NCBI RefSeq assembly: GCF_016411865.1
Contig: NZ_JAEKJA010000003.1
Location: 1 to 64,000, forward strand
Reading direction: 5' to 3'
DNA length: 64,000 nt
Source: Acuticoccus mangrovi
Lineage (GTDB): Bacteria > Pseudomonadota > Alphaproteobacteria > Rhizobiales > Amorphaceae
This document shows, piece after piece, positions 34,024 through 42,152 of the stretch (positions are counted from its first letter, which is position 1; every line of letters begins with the position of its first letter). The position numbers were made by a program, and so were the translations under genes. Below the pieces are notes generated by a model. The model saw only the letters and a list, made by a program, of their open reading frames with translations, made no database searches and had not been told where the DNA came from.

Positions 34024-34895
34024 CGGGTTTCTCCACTGAGCCAGGCGAGCGCCTCGTCGGCGCTCTTCGGCGGTTGGGCGGGCGCGGCCGCGACGAGGCG
34101 GTCGCTGGTGCGGTGGAAGGCGTCGAGCACCGCCCGGCTCACCGAGGCGGGAAGGTCGCGCTCCTCGAGCTGGGCCACCGCCCCCGCGACCTCATGAGCG
34201 CGACGGGGCGCGTGCACCACATGGGTCCGGATAATGGCATCGAGGAAATCGGGAAAGCTCGTCCGGCCGATGTCGCTGAGATTGTCGCGCAGCGCATCCG
34301 ACAGGCCCATGGCGCGGGCGGCGACGAAGCACTCCACCGCCACCGCCTCGAGCCCCTTGGTGAGGACGCTGCGCAGGAGCTTGAGCGCACTCGCATCGCC
34401 CGCCTTGCCGCCCGTAAGGCGCGTCACCTCGAAGCCGAACGCCTCCAGATGGTCGGCGGCCTCGTCGCTGCCCTCGCCTGCGATGATGAGCGGCGTTCCG
34501 GCCCCGTGTAGGTTCACCGAACCCATGATGGCGGCGTCGGCGAAGCGCGCCTTCCGGCCGGCGAAGCGGGCGGCCGCCTCCCGCATCGCCCCCTCGGCCG
34601 AGGACGACAGGTCGACATAGACGAAGTCCCCCGGCAGGGCGGCGTAGGCCTCGGCGACCGCAACGCTCACCGAGGAGGGCACCGCGGCGAGCACCATGTC
34701 GACGCCCGCGAGGCTCGCCGGCGGCTCGGCGGCGACGGTGACGCCCGCGACACTCTCGCCGGCGTGCAGGCGGTCGACGACCTGCAGCGCTGCGCCGGCG
34801 CCGGCCACCCGTTGCGCGAATGCCTGGCCGACCTCGCCATAGCCGATCATCAGGACGCTCGGCCGTTCCGCCGCCACCTGCGTGTTCACCGCCAT
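34020..34895 (-). CDS. NAD-binding dehydrogenase with DUF1932 C-terminus
   Basis: This 291-residue protein resembles beta-hydroxyacid dehydrogenases: Rossmann motif MIGYGEVGQAFAQRV near the N-terminus, then a helical domain with GSVNLHGAGTPLIIAGEG and a late DUF1932 region. Relatives oxidise 3-hydroxy acids such as threonate or hydroxyisobutyrate. The Lys of the canonical catalytic helix appears in LTGGKAGDASALKLLRS. ATG 34895 is preceded by GGAGG; the in-frame upstream start at 34949 is less likely. It is the first gene of the leftward catabolic operon. Confidence 0.85.
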   Translation of the reverse strand: MAVNTQVAAERPSVLMIGYGEVGQAFAQRVAGAGAALQVVDRLHAGESVAGVTVAAEPPASLAGVDMVLAAVPSSVSVAVAEAYAALPGDFVYVDLSSSAEGAMREAAARFAGRKARFADAAIMGSVNLHGAGTPLIIAGEGSDEAADHLEAFGFEVTRLTGGKAGDASALKLLRSVLTKGLEAVAVECFVAARAMGLSDALRDNLSDIGRTSFPDFLDAIIRTHVVHAPRRAHEVAGAVAQLEERDLPASVSRAVLDAFHRTSDRLVAAAPAQPPKSADEALAWLSGETR

Positions 34896-34938
34896 CCGCG
34901 CCTCCGGTCGCGTCTCTCTGGGGGATACAGAAAAAATA

Positions 34939-34969
34939 CAAAATGACATGGATTCGCAATGCCATTTTG
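34939..34969. promoter_or_regulatory. Inverted repeat in divergent promoter region (site A)
   Basis: CAAAATGACAT (34939-34949) and ATGCCATTTTG (34959-34969) form 11-bp arms with one mismatch and a 9-nt centre. It lies about 45 bp upstream of the leftward operon start, in an AT-rich stretch. It is a candidate operator for the FCD-type GntR regulator or the promoter region itself. Confidence 0.4.
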
Positions 34970-34996
34970 GGGGCGATAGAAAGGAAGTGATATTGT

Positions 34997-35026
34997 GCGA
35001 TGCAGCGCAGATGAATTGTGCATCGC
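34997..35026. promoter_or_regulatory. Inverted repeat in divergent promoter region (site B)
   Basis: GCGATGCA (34997-35004) and TGCATCGC (35019-35026) are perfect 8-bp arms whose centres are 22 bp apart, two helical turns. They are embedded in a direct repeat of ATTGTGC at 34992 and 35015. The ATTG...CAAT flanks resemble FadR/VanR-type GntR operators, and such a regulator is encoded at 38214. Confidence 0.45.
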
Positions 35027-35184
35027 AATATAGCGCCAGAATTTCTGAACATTCTTCCGGATGCCCAAATTTCTACCAATTCTCCCTTTACCCGCGTTGA
35101 GATTTGCGGATAGAGACTTTGTGTCCAAAGTCGTCAAGCACCCCCATGCACCGGCTTTGGCTAAAGACGCGAACGGGAGGATTC

Positions 35185-36147
35185 ATGAAGAAGTCTCTGA
35201 AATTCATCGGCACGCTCACCCTTTCGGCCATGACCGCGACCGCAGCGCTCGCGGACTATCCGGAGCGGCCGATCACCATGATCGTTGCCTACAGTGCCGG
35301 CGGCGGTACCGACGTTGCGGCGCGCACGCTCATTCCCTTCATCGAGAAATATCTCGGTGACGGCGCCACCATCACCGTGCTGAACCGCCCAGGTGCCGGC
35401 GGCGAGATCGGCTTCACCGCCCTCTCCCAGGCCAAGCCCGACGGCTACACCATCGGCTTCATCAACACGCCGAACCTCCTGTCGATCCCCATCCAGCGGC
35501 AGACGCGCTACAGCCTCGAGACGCTCGAGCCGGTCGCCAACATCATCTACGATCCGGGCGCCTTCTCCGTTCGCCCCGACGCCAACATCACCAACCTCGA
35601 AGAGCTCGTGGCTTACGCCAAGGAGCACCCGGGTGAGGTGACCTACGGCACCACCGGCATCGGCTCCGACGACCACCTCGCCGCCCTCGCCTTCGAGCGC
35701 GCCGCCGGCGTGCAGTTCGAGCACATCCCCTTCTCCGGCAATGCCGATGTGCGCGCCGCCGTGCTCGGTGGCCACGTCTTCATGGCCTCGATGAACGTCT
35801 CCGAGACGGTGCAGGACGCCGAGAATGGCGACCTCGTGATCCTCGGCCAGATGGCCGAGAAGCGCTGGGACGGCGCGCCCGACGTGCCGACCTTCCAGGA
35901 GCAGGGCTACGACGTGATCATGGGCTCCGACCGCGGCATCGGCGCCCCGGCCGGCATTCCCGACGAGGCGCTCTCGGCGCTCACCGCGGCCATCGAGAAG
36001 GCGGTCGCCGACCCCGAGTTCCGCGCCGCGGCGAAGAAGCAGGATCTCGCCCTCTCCTTCCAGGACAGCAAGGCCTTCCGCGCCCACCTCGAAGCGGTCA
36101 ACCAGAGCCTCGAGACGCTGTGGAAAGAGCAGCCCTGGGTCAAATAG
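35185..36147 (+). CDS. tctC: TctC-family (Bug) solute-binding protein of a TTT system
   Basis: This 320-residue periplasmic receptor has a signal peptide (to about residue 22, ending AALA). It carries the Bug/TctC motif YPERPITMIVAYSAGGGTDVAAR, in which the strand and loop bind the carboxylate, and later NRPGAGGEIG. ATG 35185 is chosen because GGGAGG lies 7 nt upstream; an in-frame ATG at 35104 only adds a non-signal extension. It heads the tctCBA operon diverging from the hydroxy-acid catabolic genes. Confidence 0.92.
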   Translation: MKKSLKFIGTLTLSAMTATAALADYPERPITMIVAYSAGGGTDVAARTLIPFIEKYLGDGATITVLNRPGAGGEIGFTALSQAKPDGYTIGFINTPNLLSIPIQRQTRYSLETLEPVANIIYDPGAFSVRPDANITNLEELVAYAKEHPGEVTYGTTGIGSDDHLAALAFERAAGVQFEHIPFSGNADVRAAVLGGHVFMASMNVSETVQDAENGDLVILGQMAEKRWDGAPDVPTFQEQGYDVIMGSDRGIGAPAGIPDEALSALTAAIEKAVADPEFRAAAKKQDLALSFQDSKAFRAHLEAVNQSLETLWKEQPWVK

Positions 36148-36225
36148 ACGACGCGATGTCGCCGGGGGCCGGGCCGCGACGCGACCCGGCCCCATTTCGT
36201 TTCTCCCCGCTTCAGGAGCATCGCC

Positions 36226-36684
36226 ATGAACCGGCGAACCGTTGAGCTCGTCGTCGCCCTCGCCGTGGGTGCCCTGTGCGTCGGCGGCCTCTTCGAGGCT
36301 TACAGCTATCGCGGGCAGTCGAGCACCATGCCGCTCGCCGTCGTCGGCACGGCACTCGCTCTCTCCCTCATCTGGGCGGTCCAGTCCGCGGTCGGCCTCG
36401 CCCGCGGCGACACCGCGGCCTTCTCACCCTCCCCGCTGGAGGCGCTGCGCTTCGCGATCGTGGTCGTCGCGGCCGTCCTCTACGTGTACGGCGTCATCCA
36501 CGTCGGCTTCTTCACCTCTACCGTCATCATGGTGCCCGTCCTCGCCGCGGCGCTCGGCTACCGCAATTGGCTCGCCTCGCTCATCGCCACCGTCATCTTC
36601 GTCGCGGTGCTCTACGGGGTGTTCCACATGCTGCTCGCCATCCCGCTGCCGCCTGAGACGCTCCTCGGTTCGCTCGGGTTCTGA
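36226..36684 (+). CDS. tctB: TctB-family small membrane subunit of a TTT system
   Basis: This 152-residue protein has four hydrophobic segments (about residues 5-25, 36-53, 72-92 and 105-138), the TctB layout. Sequence conservation in this family is low, so identification rests on size, topology and position between tctC and tctA. CAGGAGC precedes ATG 36226. Confidence 0.85.
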   Translation: MNRRTVELVVALAVGALCVGGLFEAYSYRGQSSTMPLAVVGTALALSLIWAVQSAVGLARGDTAAFSPSPLEALRFAIVVVAAVLYVYGVIHVGFFTSTVIMVPVLAAALGYRNWLASLIATVIFVAVLYGVFHMLLAIPLPPETLLGSLGF

Positions 36685-36687
36685 TCC

Positions 36688-38217
36688 ATGGAAGTGTTCG
36701 ACAGCATTCTCGCCGCCCTCCCGGCGGTGCTCAGCCCGAGCGTCATCGCCGCGATGGTGTTCGGTACCATCGTCGGCATCGCGGTGGGCGCCCTGCCCGG
36801 CCTCTCGGCCACCATGGGCATCGCCGTCCTCATCCCGCTGACCTTCGCGATGTCCCCGCTCGTCGCCCTCGGCATGATCGCCGGCATCTACAACGGCGCG
36901 ATGTACGGCGGATCGATCCCGGCGATCCTCTTGCGCATTCCCGGCACCCCGGCGGGCATCGCCACCGTGTTCGACGGCCACGAGATGGCGCGCCAGGGCC
37001 GTGCCCGCCTCGCCCTCAACATCTCGCTGGTGTCCTCCTCGATCGGCAGCGCCGTCAGCGCGGTGGCGCTGCTCCTCCTCGCCCCGCCGCTCGCCACCAT
37101 CGCGCTGAAGTTCGGCCCCGCCGACTATTTCTGGCTCGCCCTCTTCGGCCTCACCACCATCTCGGTGCTGTTGTCGAAGAACCCGGCCAAGGGCTTCCTC
37201 AGCGCCTGCTTCGGCCTCGTCCTCGGCATGGTGGGCATCGACAGCCTGACGGGCACCGAGCGCTTCACCTTCGGCCAGCTCGACCTCCTCTCCGGCATCG
37301 ACATCATCGTCCTGTTGACGGGCCTCTACGCGATCCCGCCGGCGATCGACCTCCTCCTCGGCCGCAACGTGGTGAAGACCGGCTCGCTCTCCGTCACCGG
37401 CGAGAAGGAGGCGTTCGCCTGGTCGAGCCTCGTCCCGGTGTGGATCCGCTCGTCGGCGATCGGCCTCTTCGTCGGCCTGATCCCGGCGCTCGGCGGCAAC
37501 ATCGCGGCGCTGCTCGCCTGGAACGGCCAGCGTCGCTTTTCGAAGAACCCCAAGAACTACGGCAACGGCGAGCCCGACGGTCTCGCCGCGCCCGAATGCG
37601 CCAACAACGCGGACACGGCGGCGACCCTCATCCCCGCCCTCACCCTCGGCGTGCCGGGCAACGCGGTGGCGGCGGTGATCCTCGGCGCCCTCCTCGTCCA
37701 CGGCCTGCGCCCCGGGCCGGAGCTCTTCCGCGACAACGCCGAGACGGTGTTCGGCTTCATGCTGACGATGCTCTTCACCTCGGGCCTGATGTTCGTGATC
37801 GGCCGCTTCGGCGCCCGCGCGTTCGTCAACGTCCTGCGCGTGCCGCCACGCCTCCTCGGGCCGATGATCCTCGCCCTCACGACGGTGGGCATCTACGCCG
37901 TCCACAACTCCATCTTCGAGGTGTGGATGATGCTCGGCTTCGGCCTCATCGGCTACGGCATGGAAAAGCTCGACATCCCCACAGCCCCCGCCGTGCTCGC
38001 GGTGATCCTCGGGCCGATGGCGGAGGAATCCTTCCGCCGCGCCCTGCTCCTGTCGCGCGGCGATGCCACCTACTTCCTGACGAGCCCGATCTCCTGGGTG
38101 CTGATCGTCCTCATCCTCGTCACCCTCCTGTCGCCGCTCTGGACGCGCATTCTCTCGGCCGGTAAAGCCAAAAATGCAGCGAAAACGGCAGGACAGGGAC
38201 GCGCGGACGCGGCATGA
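36688..38217 (+). CDS. tctA: TctA-family large membrane subunit of a TTT system
   Basis: This 509-residue carrier has about 11-12 membrane segments and the TctA signatures GALPGLSATMGIAVLIPLTF and MYGGSIPAILLRIPGTPAGIATVFDGHEMARQG repeated in altered form as TLIPALTLGVPGNAVAAVILGAL. It uses an ion gradient to bring the TctC-bound carboxylate into the cytoplasm. It starts 3 nt after tctB and overlaps the GntR gene by 4 nt. Confidence 0.93.
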   Translation: MEVFDSILAALPAVLSPSVIAAMVFGTIVGIAVGALPGLSATMGIAVLIPLTFAMSPLVALGMIAGIYNGAMYGGSIPAILLRIPGTPAGIATVFDGHEMARQGRARLALNISLVSSSIGSAVSAVALLLLAPPLATIALKFGPADYFWLALFGLTTISVLLSKNPAKGFLSACFGLVLGMVGIDSLTGTERFTFGQLDLLSGIDIIVLLTGLYAIPPAIDLLLGRNVVKTGSLSVTGEKEAFAWSSLVPVWIRSSAIGLFVGLIPALGGNIAALLAWNGQRRFSKNPKNYGNGEPDGLAAPECANNADTAATLIPALTLGVPGNAVAAVILGALLVHGLRPGPELFRDNAETVFGFMLTMLFTSGLMFVIGRFGARAFVNVLRVPPRLLGPMILALTTVGIYAVHNSIFEVWMMLGFGLIGYGMEKLDIPTAPAVLAVILGPMAEESFRRALLLSRGDATYFLTSPISWVLIVLILVTLLSPLWTRILSAGKAKNAAKTAGQGRADAA

Positions 38218-38906
38218 ACGTCAGCGACACGGTACACCTCAAACTGAAGCGGCGTCTGATGGCCGGCTACTACGAGCCGGGCGCGCCGCTCAAGGAGGAT
38301 GCCGTCGCCAACGATCTCGGCGTGAGCCGCACGCCGGTGCGCGCGGCGATCCAGCGGCTCATCTCCGAGGGGCTGCTGGAGCCCGCCCCCAAGCGCGGCG
38401 CCGTCGTGACCGAGTGGCGGCGCGAGGACGCGGAGGACATCTTCAACCTGCGCATCCTTCTCGAAGGCTACAGCGCGAGCCTCGCCGCGCAGAATATCAG
38501 CGACGAGGGGATCGAGGAGCTCGCCGCGATCAACGCCCGCATGGCCGAGGCGGCGGAGGGCAAGGCCGAGGGCTTCCGCGACGTGGTGCACCTGTCCAAC
38601 AAGGCGTTCCACGAAGGGCTCCTCGCCGCCTGCGGCTCGGCCCACCTGCGCAAGTTCAGCACCGGCCTCCTCGAATATCCGATGGTCCTCGGCGGCTTCT
38701 ATATCTACAACGACGACGACATGGCCGAGAGCATCCGCCAGCACGCCGAGATCATCGCCGGCGTCAGAGCCCGCAACTCGGAGTGGGCGCGCGCGGCGAT
38801 GACCTGTCACCTGACGGCCGCCATCGAGCGCTTCCGGCGCGCGCACGCCAACGAGAAGCGCATCAGCCTGCCGCCCGAGCTGATGCGGGCGATGGCGCTC
38901 GACTGA
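38214..38906 (+). CDS. GntR-family regulator with FCD effector domain
   Basis: This 230-residue regulator has an N-terminal winged helix (residues about 8-72, containing LKEDAVANDLGVSRTPVRAAIQRL). An all-helical FCD domain follows, with metal-ligand-like Asp/His positions around residues 120-200. ATG overlaps the tctA stop (ATGA), so it is made with the transporter it probably controls. The two inverted repeats at 34939-35026 are its best candidate targets. Confidence 0.88.
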   Translation: MNVSDTVHLKLKRRLMAGYYEPGAPLKEDAVANDLGVSRTPVRAAIQRLISEGLLEPAPKRGAVVTEWRREDAEDIFNLRILLEGYSASLAAQNISDEGIEELAAINARMAEAAEGKAEGFRDVVHLSNKAFHEGLLAACGSAHLRKFSTGLLEYPMVLGGFYIYNDDDMAESIRQHAEIIAGVRARNSEWARAAMTCHLTAAIERFRRAHANEKRISLPPELMRAMALD

Positions 38907-38934
38907 GCGCGGCGCCCTGTCGCAGTGGAGAATT

Positions 38935-38962
38935 GCGGGCGGGGTTCAAATGCACCGCCCGC
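38935..38962. terminator. Hairpin between convergent genes
   Basis: GCGGGCGG (38935-38942) pairs with CCGCCCGC (38955-38962) in the gap between the GntR and flavin reductase stops. There is no T-run. Confidence 0.45.
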
Positions 38963-39012
38963 TCCGCTAACAGGGGCGGCGGCGAGCACGGGGCGGGCGT
39001 CGGCCCGACCGA

Positions 39013-39621
39013 TCAGGACCGATAGTCCGGCCGCTTCATCTCGAACAGGGAGTCCACGTGGGCGTACTGCCTATAGCCACATCGCGCGATCGCGCCCGCC
39101 GCGGCGAGATCGACGATCCCGTCACGGATGATCGCATCGTCGATGTGAATGTGGACGACCTCGCCGATGGCCGCCGTGTAGCGGGCGGGCGCGCCGGCGG
39201 CGTCGGTGAGCGGCAGCACCCTGACGAGCTCGCACTCGAGCGCCACCGGCGCCTGCGCGACCCGCGGCGGCGCCACGGCGACCGAGGGCGCAGGGACGAG
39301 CCCCGCGAGCTCGAACTCGCTGACGCCGTGCGGCGCCGGCGCCGACGTCATGTTCACAGCCTCGCGCAAGGCATACGTCGCAAGGTTGCAGACGAAGGCG
39401 CCGGTCGCCTCGATGTTGGAAAGGGTATCCTTCCGCCCCATCGACGAGAACATGACGAGGTGGGGCTTGTCGCAAATTGCGTTGAAGTAGCTGTAGGGAG
39501 CGAGGTTCGCTTGCCCTTTGGCGTCGACCGTCGATATCCAGCCGATCGGGCGGGGCGCCACCAACGCCTTGAAGGGGTCGTGCGGCAAGCCGTGATCGTT
39601 GCGCCGGGCATCATAGTGCAT
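39013..39621 (-). CDS. Flavin reductase-family protein (FMN-binding split barrel)
   Basis: This 202-residue protein has the flavin-reductase-like signature: LVAPRPIGWISTVDAKGQANLAPYSYFNAI near the N-terminus and DTLSNIEATGAFVCNL. Members reduce FMN for monooxygenases or bind flavin or haem for other roles. GGAGG precedes ATG 39621. It lies 27 nt downstream of a nitroreductase gene, so the two flavoproteins are probably co-transcribed. Confidence 0.88.
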   Translation of the reverse strand: MHYDARRNDHGLPHDPFKALVAPRPIGWISTVDAKGQANLAPYSYFNAICDKPHLVMFSSMGRKDTLSNIEATGAFVCNLATYALREAVNMTSAPAPHGVSEFELAGLVPAPSVAVAPPRVAQAPVALECELVRVLPLTDAAGAPARYTAAIGEVVHIHIDDAIIRDGIVDLAAAGAIARCGYRQYAHVDSLFEMKRPDYRS

Positions 39622-39648
39622 AGGAGCCCTCCGGATCGGGTGGGAGAA

Positions 39649-40224
39649 TCACTCGGGCGTCGTCGAGGGGTCGAACCGCGTCGTGAGGGCCGCGACATCG
39701 GGTCGAGCCCGCTCGAAAGGCGCCGCTTCGGGCGTTCCGATGTGGATAAATCCGGCGATTTTTTCGCCTTCGGCGACGCCGAGCGTGGCAAGCGCATCAC
39801 GATCGTAGGCAATCCACTCGGACAGCCACTGCGCGGAGAAGCCGTAGGCGGCCGCCGCGTGGAGCAGGTTGAGGCAGACCGCGCCGGCGGACAGCACCTG
39901 CTCCCACTCGGGGATCTTCACGTGGGGCGCGGCGCGGCTCACCACGGCGACCACCGTGGGAGAGCGCAGGAAGCGCCCCAGCTCCGCCTCAATATCGCCC
40001 GATTTTCCAGAGGCTTGCGCGAGCTTCGCCACGCGTTCGCCGGCGACCTTGCGCCCCTCTCCTTCGAACACGATGAACCGCCACGGGGCGAGCTTGCCGT
40101 GGTCGGGAACGCGCGCCGCGATGGTCAGCATCGCCTCGAGCGTCGCCGGGTCCGGCCCCGGCTCGCCGAGGAAGGCCGAGGGAATCGTGCGGCGCGTTGC
40201 CAAATAGTCACGCAATGCAACCAT
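39649..40224 (-). CDS. Nitroreductase-family protein (YdjA-like, minimal)
   Basis: This 191-residue FMN protein matches the compact YdjA branch: RRTIPSAFLGEP, ARVPDHGKLAPWRFIVFEG (FMN-binding) and a late GEKIAGFIHIGTP. The physiological substrate is not known. AAGGAG lies 9 nt before ATG 40224. It is the first gene of a two-gene unit with the flavin reductase. Confidence 0.88.
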   Translation of the reverse strand: MVALRDYLATRRTIPSAFLGEPGPDPATLEAMLTIAARVPDHGKLAPWRFIVFEGEGRKVAGERVAKLAQASGKSGDIEAELGRFLRSPTVVAVVSRAAPHVKIPEWEQVLSAGAVCLNLLHAAAAYGFSAQWLSEWIAYDRDALATLGVAEGEKIAGFIHIGTPEAAPFERARPDVAALTTRFDPSTTPE

Positions 40225-40369
40225 TGTGTTGCGTCTCCTTGCAGCTTCGGGCTGTTTCCACTCAATCCGCTGCGGTCGTTGAAATAGGGTGTCAACCTAA
40301 GCAGTGTCTCAGAGCGCAGATGACTTGCGCTTCCCTGTCACCCGCTGCGGGACCGAGAGGGGGAAGGCC

Positions 40370-41350
40370 ATGGGGAATATGATGATTCGCTGGGCAAAAT
40401 GTACCATGCTCGCACTGCTGGTGTTTCCTGCCGTCGCCCACGCGGCGACACCGGTACCAAAGCCCAAGCCCACCACCGACCGCGCCGATCCCCAAGCCGC
40501 CATCTCCCGCTTCGTCGACGCTCAGAAGACCACCGTCGCCGGCGTCGCCGCCTACGCCCCCTCCTCCACTCCGGACCTTCGACCCACGATCCGCGGCGAG
40601 GTCGCCGTCTACCTGGTCGGCAAGCTCGCCCCCAACTCCGGTCCCATCGGCGACGGTCTGGTCTGGCGCGTCTTCCGCGAAATCCCCGATGCCAACGGCG
40701 AGCTTCCGCTCGTCCACAAGGCCCGCGGCGGTGATCTGGAGCTCCGCCTTCCGGCCGGCCGCTACATCGTCCACGTCGCCTACGGTCGCGCCTCCCAGTC
40801 CCGCACCATCGACCTGCGCGAGCCGATCAATACCGAAACCTTCGTCCTGAACGCCGGCGGCCTGCAGCTCTCCGCCGTCCTCGCCAACGACGCCAAGGCC
40901 GACGAGGACGAGGCCTCCTTCGAGGTCTACGCCATCGAAGGGGAAACCCGCCGCCTCATCGGCAAACTTCCCGCCGGAGTGATCGCCCGCCTGCCGGCCG
41001 GCTCCTACCACGTCCTCAGCCGCTACGGCGGCGTCAACGCCGTCCGCAGCGCGGACGTGCAGGTCGAAGCCGGCAAGCTCACCCGCGTCTCGATGCGCCA
41101 CCAGGCCGGCTCGGTCCGCCTGAAGCTCGTGCGCGACAGGAACGGCGAAGCGATCGCCAACACCTCGTGGACGATCTACGGCCCCGATGGCAATCCGGTG
41201 TTCGAGCGCACCGGCGCCTACGCCAACGTCACCCTCGCCGCCGGCAACTACGACGTCGTCGCCCGCCATCGCAACGGCGAGTACAGCGAGAGCTTCACCG
41301 TCCATTCCGGCGACGAGGCCGAAGTCACCGTCATCGCCCGCCGCCTCTGA
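40370..41350 (+). CDS. Secreted protein with three exact-period beta-sandwich-like repeats
   Basis: This 326-residue exported protein has a signal peptide (residues about 5-26, ending AVAHA) followed by a Pro/Lys-rich linker. Three related segments start at residues 127 (LPAGRYIVHVAYG), 208 (LPAGSYHVLSRYG) and 289 (LAAGNYDVVARHR), exactly 81 residues apart. Each is followed by a strand ending in a hydrophobic-x-V pattern. L-x-A-G-x-Y is typical of carboxypeptidase-regulatory-like or Ig-like beta sandwiches, so the mature protein is probably three such domains in the envelope. ATG 40370 follows GAGGGGG. It converges on the superoxide dismutase gene. The function is unknown. Confidence 0.75.
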   Translation: MGNMMIRWAKCTMLALLVFPAVAHAATPVPKPKPTTDRADPQAAISRFVDAQKTTVAGVAAYAPSSTPDLRPTIRGEVAVYLVGKLAPNSGPIGDGLVWRVFREIPDANGELPLVHKARGGDLELRLPAGRYIVHVAYGRASQSRTIDLREPINTETFVLNAGGLQLSAVLANDAKADEDEASFEVYAIEGETRRLIGKLPAGVIARLPAGSYHVLSRYGGVNAVRSADVQVEAGKLTRVSMRHQAGSVRLKLVRDRNGEAIANTSWTIYGPDGNPVFERTGAYANVTLAAGNYDVVARHRNGEYSESFTVHSGDEAEVTVIARRL

Positions 41351-41380
41351 GCGACCGACCGCGCCCGGCGGGGCAGCGCC

Positions 41381-42049
41381 CTAGACGAAGCGCTCGCCCA
41401 CCCGCTGCCAGTTGATGAGACGGCCGATCAGCGCGCGCAGATGATCCGCCTTGCGATTCTCGTAGTCGAGATAGTAGGCGTGCTCCCACAGATCGAGCCC
41501 GACCAGCGCCACCATCCCCGAGGGGAGTGGGGTGTCGCCGTCTTCCGTGCTCGCGAGATAGAGCGCATCACCCTCGGCGAGAAGCCACAGCCAGCCCGTT
41601 CCGAACACGCGGCCCGACGCTGCCACCGCCTCGTCGGCAAATCCCTCCACCCCGCCGAACTCGCGCCCGAGCGCCTCCGCCAACGCCCCTTCCGGCTCGC
41701 TCGGACCGCCGGCGAACTGATCGAAATAGAGGATGTGGTTCCACGCCTGCCCGGCGTTGTTGGCGATCTCGACGTCGCCGTTCTGGAACGCCAGCGAGGC
41801 CACCTCGTCGAGCGACAGGTCCGCGTAGTCGGTGCCCGCGACGAGCTGGTTCAAGGCGCGGAAGTAGCCGCGATGATGGATGCCGGAGTGAAGCTCGACC
41901 GTGCGCCGCGAGATGACCGGCGCGAGGTCGTCGGGCGCATAGGGCAAGGGCGGCGGCTCGAACGGCGCGGCGGCCCGCCCCAGAGATGGACATGCCAGCA
42001 CCGCCGTCGCCGTGGCGCCGAGCGCAAGAACGGAGCGTCGTGTCAGCAT
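41381..42049 (-). CDS. sodB: Exported Fe/Mn superoxide dismutase
   Basis: This 222-residue protein carries the four metal ligands of Fe/Mn superoxide dismutase: His54 (ELHSGIHH), His105 (QAWNHILYF), Asp186 and His190 (GLDLWEHAYYLDY). The N-terminus has a twin-arginine leader (LTRRSVLALGATATAVLA), so the enzyme should be folded with metal and exported by Tat to the periplasm. This is unusual for a family that is mostly cytoplasmic. ATG 42049 follows GGGAGGCGG; the in-frame start at 42103 would bury the leader. A LuxR-type gene lies upstream on the same strand. Confidence 0.88.
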   Translation of the reverse strand: MLTRRSVLALGATATAVLACPSLGRAAAPFEPPPLPYAPDDLAPVISRRTVELHSGIHHRGYFRALNQLVAGTDYADLSLDEVASLAFQNGDVEIANNAGQAWNHILYFDQFAGGPSEPEGALAEALGREFGGVEGFADEAVAASGRVFGTGWLWLLAEGDALYLASTEDGDTPLPSGMVALVGLDLWEHAYYLDYENRKADHLRALIGRLINWQRVGERFV

Positions 42050-42152
42050 GGCCGCCTCCCATCCTGGAAGCGCCATCAAGACGTGGCCCCGCCATCGGCG
42101 CAAGCAGATTGTGGGCCGCGCCGTCCCGAACGCCTTGCGGCCCTGCCGCCCG

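Noticed and set aside
38930-38975. Resemblance to the 3' part of a tRNA (GGTTCAAAT followed by a CTCCGCTA-like end)
   Set aside because: The T-stem does not pair properly and no matching acceptor 5' strand or anticodon arm lies upstream. The region is better explained as a hairpin between convergent genes.
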